From Lepas anatifera (taxonomy: Eukaryota > Arthropoda > Thecostraca > Lepadidae): a stretch of DNA of 64,000 nucleotides. Position numbers and translations under genes: made by a program. Location: contig JAOTON010001570.1 in the NCBI GenBank assembly GCA_034440635.1, positions 1 to 64,000 on the forward strand, given 5' to 3'. The number at the start of each line of letters is the position of its first letter. Positions within the stretch are counted from its first letter, which is position 1. Of the stretch, positions 58,017 to 64,000 are shown one piece after another. The notes below the pieces were generated by a model. The model had not been told where the DNA came from. It saw nothing but the letters and a program-made list of their open reading frames with translations, and did no database searches.

Positions 58017-59037
58017 TTAACCCGCGCCCCACCGGGGGTCCGGCGCCACCTTCGCCCCACCGGGGGCCATCGATGCCCCTCTAACTCCGAAAATACGGGC
58101 GTTAGCAAAAATCTGCAAAGTGCATTAGAAAGCTCGCGTGAATTCAGTAAGAAATTACTTCGCATTTCTAAGCGATCAGGTCAATGGTTTGACCTCCAGA
58201 GGTCAAGTTAGGTCACAATAGGCTATTTTCATTCAAATATGCAATAATTAAGCAAACTGGGCATAACTCTTATGCAATTAGAGCTATTGAGATCTGGTAA
58301 AGTATATTTGATAGGAAATTGGCAGACCTATTTTTGCTATGTGGAACGTTAAGACCTCAGGCAATGTTTGACCTCCAGAGGCCACCTCGTGACCTTATAT
58401 GACCTGAGGTTACAAAAGGTCCGAAGGTGACCTTGCCAGATATCAAATGTAAGCCGGTGACAAGGCATACACGATGGTGTTTGATTCAGTGCTCTAGATC
58501 AATTAGGTCAAAAGTTAGTGTCAAAATACTGTTTTTGGCCCCAGGTGACCTTGGATGACCTTGAAGAGGTCAAAGGGCAAATATGGCCCCTGGGATCCGT
58601 GAAAGGGTGTCCAAGAACGCTTTTCTGAGCAGGCTGAGCATTTTCAATCATTTTTGTGACTTTTAGATCATAAGACAACTTTTCCCCATGCTTTTTCAAT
58701 GGGAGAGTTCACCTCGTGACCTGACCTCAGGTCACGAAATCGAAAAATCCCAGATTTACATCGGGTAGACCCTGGAAGGGTCATAAAGTGTACGAAGTTT
58801 TCATTTGATCGACTAAGAAATGTAGCTCTTATAGAGCTCAGAAGTTGAAGTGAGGTGACCTTGGTTGACCTCACCTGGTGGCCTGAACTTGGGTGACCAG
58901 GGGTAAAAAATTTAGGGATGGTGGGAAAATGATAGGGTGAGAGATAGAGCTCTCAACTGTGGTGCTACGCCTCATCGTTTTTCTGTTATCACGAAAAAAC
59001 CTTGGGGCATTGATGCCCCCGGTGGGGCGAGGGTTAA
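58017..59037 (+). mobile_element. TTAA element C, just upstream of MTCH
   Basis: 1021 bp between TTAA at 58017 and 59034. The left end is TTAACCCGCGCCCCACCGGG, with a second CGCCCCACCGGGGG after the spacer GCGCCACCTT. The right end, read inward, is TTAACCCTCGCCCCACCGGG. Both have a GGGGGC-AT-CGAT/CAAT-GCCCC palindrome. The interior carries many TGACCT/AGGTCA sites, including AGGTCAAAGGGCA at about 58566. No protein. It begins about 193 bp upstream of the MTCH start codon. Confidence 0.88.
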
Positions 59038-60536
59038 TAAAGAAAAACGAAAGTAGCAGTATTAAAGTAGTAATGCATTGAAGTCCCAATTGTGATGGCT
59101 TTTCACCCTTAAAAACATCATGCAATAGAACAGAAAACACAATAACATATCATGGTTCCTGTAATCATAATAATTTTCAAAATATCTAAATCCTCTTATC
59201 CTGTGATAAGACACATCTACAGTTAGGCAATGCCTTAGTTTCTAAGGCAAATAACAGCTTAAGATCAGGCAGTCGATCAGGATAGATTGTGGAGTCATTG
59301 ATTAGTTTTCATGGATAAGAGGCGATCAGGATAGAACTGAGAATCAGGATACAGCAATCACAGTTTCTCTGACACGTTAGATTAATCATAACATTTTCCG
59401 TCCCAACTGCTGTCTACTTTTCTGGTGCACCAGTGAAATTTCCCTTCCTTCACTTTGTTTTCACCCAAATTTGCAAAGAAATTTATAACCTCTGCAGTTT
59501 AATCTCCTCTGTACTAGGTACTGTGAGGAGAATGTTTCCCATCACCCTTACCATTTTTTACTTTTTAGTTTCGTTTACTGTTTACATTCTTATCATGACT
59601 TTTCCTGTGCCTTTTTAATAAATAACAATGAAAAATTACGATATTCATGGGAAAATTGAGCTAAATGAATAGCAAAAGCAGTGTGGTAGCAGGATAAGAC
59701 AGCAAATGAACCATGGGCAGATACAGGGAATAAGCAAAAGATCATCCCACCTTCTCCCAGAATCCTGATCAACATGTATCCTGATCAAGAGTCAGGATAA
59801 ACTATTCCAATCAGGATCACATTTAAGTCATGGAACCTAAGTAGGTATATGACAGATCTAAAGCCAAGCACATGTATTAATTTACCTATCACTCAGGAAC
59901 AGCCTAGCAAAACTCGCACATGTACCTGGAGGGACAGGTACCAAAATGAAAATGAGATCACCCAAATCTATACAAAAACATCTTAAACCTCGATATGCAA
60001 GGTTTAATTCACAGACAGACCCAAAATATATACAAATATATTTTAAACACAAACCAAGAGCGACACAGACCCATCACAAATGCTGAATATCAGTTCTACG
60101 GTTCCCACTCCTCACCAGTCTACTTTGGAGGACAGCGTCGCTCACGACCGAATCCTTGCGAATGAATGAACACAAGTGACACCGTAGATATAGAGCCCCT
60201 GTAATATATATTTAACAAAACCACACGCCACGCCGCGCCGTCCACTCCTCTCTTTCTTCACGACCACGGCGCCGACAATTTTCGACTCAGGTCCAGGACT
60301 GTTTTTTTCCCTGGTCTCAAAATGGACTAATTTGCAAGTAGTGGGAATTTTCTCTAATGAAAGTATCGCTTGTATCCTCACTATTAATTTAATTCACTGT
60401 TGATTCGATTTTATTACCTCAATAGATAAAAAATAATTACTAGATCAATATGTTTTTGTCACGGGTGCGTTGCTTTCAATCTATTTCTCAAGAAAGGATT
60501 CAAAAAGTTTCAAAGAAAGCACAATGATCTGTAATT
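59038..60536. other. No gene seen
   Basis: AT-rich sequence with short frames. Several GATCAGGAT-type words recur between 59270 and 59820, without a clear unit. Confidence 0.5.
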
Positions 60537-60576
60537 TCAAGAGATAGAGTTCCATTCTTTGGCTTAGTTTGAATAA
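60537..60576 (+). repeat. 40-bp direct repeat, copy 1
   Basis: A 40-bp stretch with GAGTTCCATTCTTTGGCTTA, identical to 61096-61135. Confidence 0.92.
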
Positions 60577-60911
60577 GAAATAAAAAATTTATTATTTATA
60601 ATGATGGTTGATTTTTGTGACCATTGATTGAAAACAAGATTTCATTTTAAAAACAAATACTCTTGTACATTTGGCAAGTGGTTGTCAGTCGTCAAGTCAA
60701 AGCAATACCAGGAGCAATACAACAAAAACATCTGGAGGAAAAGAAAGGGACGGTGGGTGGACTTGTCTCATTTTTCCGTCAATGGAGCTGTTCCTCAACA
60801 TCATCTGAAAAACGTGAGAGAGAAACTGTCTCTTTTTCACCAAATACCCCAGGCGAAATGAAACAAATAAATGCATATAAATCCGGTAATGGACAATCAT
60901 GCCGCTTTTGT

Positions 60912-60985
60912 TACAATACCATTAGTACCAATACCATTTGTACCAATACCATTTGTACCAATACCATTTGTACCAATACCATACC
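60912..60985. repeat. 15-bp tandem repeat, about 4-5 copies
   Basis: Units of ACCAATACCATTTGT, nearly perfect. Confidence 0.92.
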
Positions 60986-61095
60986 GTGATACCCTTGAGC
61001 TTTAAACTGGTTGTTATTTGCTGACAAAAAATTGTAACACTGACTTCCATCCATGGTCAAAAATTTTCAACTCTCTCTCAACTTTCTACCCATGG

Positions 61096-61135
61096 TCAAG
61101 AGATAGAGTTCCATTCTTTGGCTTAGTTTGAATAA
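61096..61135 (+). repeat. 40-bp direct repeat, copy 2
   Basis: Identical to 60537-60576, 559 bp away, and ending just before the LINE remnant. Confidence 0.92.
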
Positions 61136-61145
61136 ATGAACTTCC

Positions 61146-61492
61146 TGTCGGAGTGCCTGGGAAACTATGGAGCACCTCTTATTCGAATGTGAAGAGCTGA
61201 CGGAAGAGCGCATGTGGGCGCAATATCGGTATGGAGTGACACTGAGGAGGAGTATGACGGCGGAGAGTCTCATCGTGAGCGCAAATGACGGAGAGAGTCT
61301 TATGATACACTGCATTTACACAGCAAGGGTGCGGAAGGAATTAGCGGGAAACCCAGTCATAAGCGGTCGTCCTAGAACCTTCCTTCCCCTGACGCATGGC
61401 ATGCTGTGGTGTATGTTTGGTTAAGGCTGTCAAAGTGTTGACGTTGCATCGAAAGGATGGAGCCGACCACCCAAGTATCAAGTATCAAGTAT
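61146..61492 (+). pseudogene. LINE ORF2 3' remnant with short-repeat tail
   Basis: The frame 61146-61424 reads CRSAWETMEHLLFECEELTE and on to a stop. The C..(E)T.EH.L.EC pattern is the cysteine/histidine motif near the C-terminus of many non-LTR retrotransposon ORF2 proteins. A short 3' UTR follows, ending in about three AAGTATC units, as in LINEs with simple-repeat tails. Reverse transcriptase and endonuclease are missing, so the copy is severely 5'-truncated. I cannot name the clade. Confidence 0.65.
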
Positions 61493-61859
61493 CATGGTCA
61501 AAATACAGTCTTCCTCCATACATATATATTCTTACAATAAACTAACGAATGAAACATACACAGGCATGGGTTAAAACAGACATGGATTAAAAACAGCAGG
61601 ATGACACGTGAAGACAGCGCCTTCAAAGACCCCTGGCAGACTAACCTATGAGGCGGGGATGGCTCACTCAAGTGTGTAACACATCAGTTTCCATGATTAG
61701 ATGTGGCAACAGACCTAGAGCGACATGCGATAAGAGCTCAGAAGAAAAAAGGTAAAAAAAGAAGTCAAAAATGTGAAAAGATAAAAAGTTAAATGAATTT
61801 ATGGGTTCGAGGTTGATAATCACCGAACTGAGGCTGCCCCCGGTGCACATCTGATGTTT

Positions 61860-62905
61860 GTGGCGCACCAGTAGCGCCACCCAGCACTAGTGCCACCTGC
61901 CGGGCACAGCAACACCACCCAGCGGCCTCAGCAGCACCGCCCAGTGGTCACAACAGCGCCACCCCAGCAGCCACAGCGGTTCCACCCGCGGCCGTCCCCA
62001 CAGCACACCGGGCGGCACACGTTCCCAGCCTCCACCACAGCCTCGCGACACCGGGGATTGGTCCAGAGCCGGCTCAGTGGTACCTCATCAGCAACACAAA
62101 GGCCAAGCCGCACTGGCACACCTGGAAGGCCAGGCACCAGACTCAAGAAAGCACCACCAGGCTGAGGTCAGTGGGACCGGCAGGCGCGCACAACACTACC
62201 GAACCTCAACAGTCCCCATTGGGCCGGGCCAGCAGTTCCAGCAGGCATCAGGAGGCCGATACCACAGGAGCCGCCCAGCCGGAAGGCGCCGCCATCCTCG
62301 AGGCCCAGCAGGCGGCGCAGAACCGATCCCACGCCGACAGATGAAGACCGCCCCGGTCAAAGGCGCCATCGCCCCAACCCCACCACAGGAGAAGTCAGCC
62401 TCCGCAGACCAGCGACTGGGACAACGCCAGGTCCAGAGGACCACCGGCAACAGCAACCAGCAGGCGAGGGAAGACGGGCTCCAACGCATCTCATGTCGAG
62501 CGGCCGCCACGATAGAGGTCCCCACCTCTCCAAGGAGAGCGGGGCGGCGAGCTGCTGGCAGTAGGGCAGCGAGTCCAGGTGCAGACGGCAGGCAAGCCAG
62601 CGGTGACCCAAGACGACCGTCATCAGGTGGAGAGACGGCCACAGCGCAGCGTCGGCATCGCGACTCTCCTCGAGGTCGCATGGCGAGAACCCCGACAACG
62701 GCAGCTCCCAGTCGGGGTCCCGTCCGCCGCAGGCTCCACTGGGCCCAGAGGACCACCAGTAGCAGTCAAGCGAGGAAGACAGGCTCCCACTTTTCTAAAA
62801 TCGAGCAACCATCACGATTGAGGTCCCCGCCTGCCCACAGAGAGCGGGGTGGCGAATTGCTGGCAGAATGGCAGCAAGTCCCGGGAGCAGAGGCTGGCAG
62901 ATGGG
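61860..62905. repeat. GC-rich block with about 310-bp internal duplication
   Basis: Very GC-rich. Sequence from about 62432 (CCAGAGGACCACCGGCA) to 62600 recurs diverged at about 62743-62905, including GAGAGCGGGG.GGCGA..TGCTGGCAG. Long open frames on both strands (291, 186 and 113 codons) are biased in composition and unrecognised. I treat this as a repeat and not a gene. Confidence 0.6.
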
Positions 62906-62948
62906 TGGTGCCACCCATTGCAATTAATTGTATTTCCTGTAATGTTTA

Positions 62949-63976
62949 TTAACACACGCTCCGCTGGGGGGCGAAATTCGGCCCCCTCCCAGTTTTTCAC
63001 AGATGACGCAAAAACGAAAAGGCGCAGGAGAACGAAACTTACTGTACCTTATCCCTGATCAATTTTACGCATCTGACCACATTTTTTAGGTCAATTCATG
63101 TCAGGTCAAGGAGCTATTCAAGGTCAAGTGACCAGACCTCAAAACCCAAAATCACGAGTTTGAAGCAGTGCCTAAGGAACATCAATCAACCAATCATTTT
63201 CAAACTTTCACCATATGATACGGTCATTAAGGTCTACAAATCTGCTATCTCGGAAGTTTGAAATTGTTGACCTAAGGTGGGGTCAATATTTTGGTCACCC
63301 TATTATAAGTCTATGGTGAAAAATAGGGCTCGTTTTTAGTAAAAAGTGGGTAGATAAAGCGGAAAATTCTCAAACCGTGTATTCCGTGTATTCTTGCAAC
63401 AATCTTGACCTTATAGTTGAGTTTTTAACCATCTGACCTCTCAAAGTAGGTCATGTCAGGTCACAGGAACATACAGTGATTGTTTTGCCAATAACTTCTC
63501 ACTGGATTGAGATAAAGGTCCAATTTTGCTTGCATTGTGCTTATATTGTCACGGGGAGTCGATTGATATGCAACATGGCCATACCAGGTCACCATGTGAA
63601 CTTGACCTAGCTCAATTTGAGCTCATTTTCAAAATTTGACCTAGCTAGGTCATATTATACATCATTTGATTTGCCACGATGAGAAGAATCCAATGATGCA
63701 TGACATTTTCAGCTTCACTGAGTAAAAATCTAGAGGGGTAAACGTACACCACCTTGTTGTAAGCCTATGGAACCTTCTTTGGCCTTTGCTGACTTCAATA
63801 TTGACCTTGACATTAAAATACTTTGTATAATTTCTCTTCGTCTCGTCAAGAGCTTTCGAATGTCCTCCTTAATTTTCCTTTAGCTGTCCTGGGAAATGAG
63901 ATACGGAGGGAGGACGAGAAACGCCCCCCCCCAGTGGGGTGCATCATGCCAGGGACCCCAGCAGGGACCGTGTTAA
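62949..63976 (+). mobile_element. TTAA element D
   Basis: 1028 bp between TTAA at 62949 and 63973. The left end is TTAACACACGCTCCGCTGGG, followed by GGGGCGAAATTCGGCCCC. The right end, read inward, is TTAACACGGTCCCTGCTGGG. The interior is rich in AGGTCA/TGACCT (for example 63090-63125 and 63560-63650), like elements A-C. No protein. Confidence 0.7.
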
Positions 63977-64000
63977 TGTTTGTTCCACAAAGGGCTAGCG

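Noticed and set aside
62077..62952. 291-codon plus-strand and 186-codon minus-strand frames
   Set aside because: Both come from a GC-rich, internally duplicated block in which stops are rare; neither translation is recognisable.
1..64000. Bacterial operons, CRISPR arrays, phage
   Set aside because: Tandem repeats lack spacer structure, there are no dense long genes, and the coding parts are spliced.

Overview
This is a eukaryotic nuclear window, from a bilaterian invertebrate as far as I can judge. Open reading frames are short, the coding pieces are small exons with matching splice phases, and most of the DNA is intron, intergenic sequence, minisatellite and non-autonomous transposon. The two recognisable genes have high GC at third codon positions in an AT-richer background. 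I cannot resolve the phylum. No rRNA, canonical tRNA, operon or CRISPR was seen.

Two protein genes can be assembled by hand, both on the minus strand. (1) A hedgehog-type Hog/Hint autoprocessing protein, seven exons between 30086 and 16462. It has a signal peptide, a roughly 92-residue N-terminal part with a four-cysteine cluster that is not the hedgehog signalling domain, a G/CF cleavage site and a Hint domain with its catalytic Cys, Asp, His and late Cys in place. (2) A mitochondrial carrier homolog (MTCH1/MTCH2 family), five well-supported exons between 57824 and 50462 plus a possible stop-only last exon. Nothing links the two genes functionally.

Layout: 1-16 kb has no supported gene but holds a tRNA-derived SINE, minisatellites and a hAT MITE with an 8-bp target duplication. 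16.5-30.1 kb is the Hog gene; its large first intron carries a 27-bp minisatellite split by a TTAA-flanked element. 30-50 kb is repeat-rich: two more TTAA elements, a left end of another, two hAT MITEs with target duplications, a foldback element and a long hairpin. 50-58 kb is the MTCH gene. 58-64 kb has two further TTAA elements, a LINE 3' remnant and a GC-rich duplicated block.

The most unusual structures are the Hog gene with its unfamiliar N-terminal module; a 26-bp minisatellite at the end of MTCH exon 4 that repeats the 5' splice site about 20 times; and a family of TTAA-flanked, AGGTCA-rich elements in which the two ends of one copy share the same variant palindrome. One of these elements starts about 190 bp upstream of the MTCH start codon.
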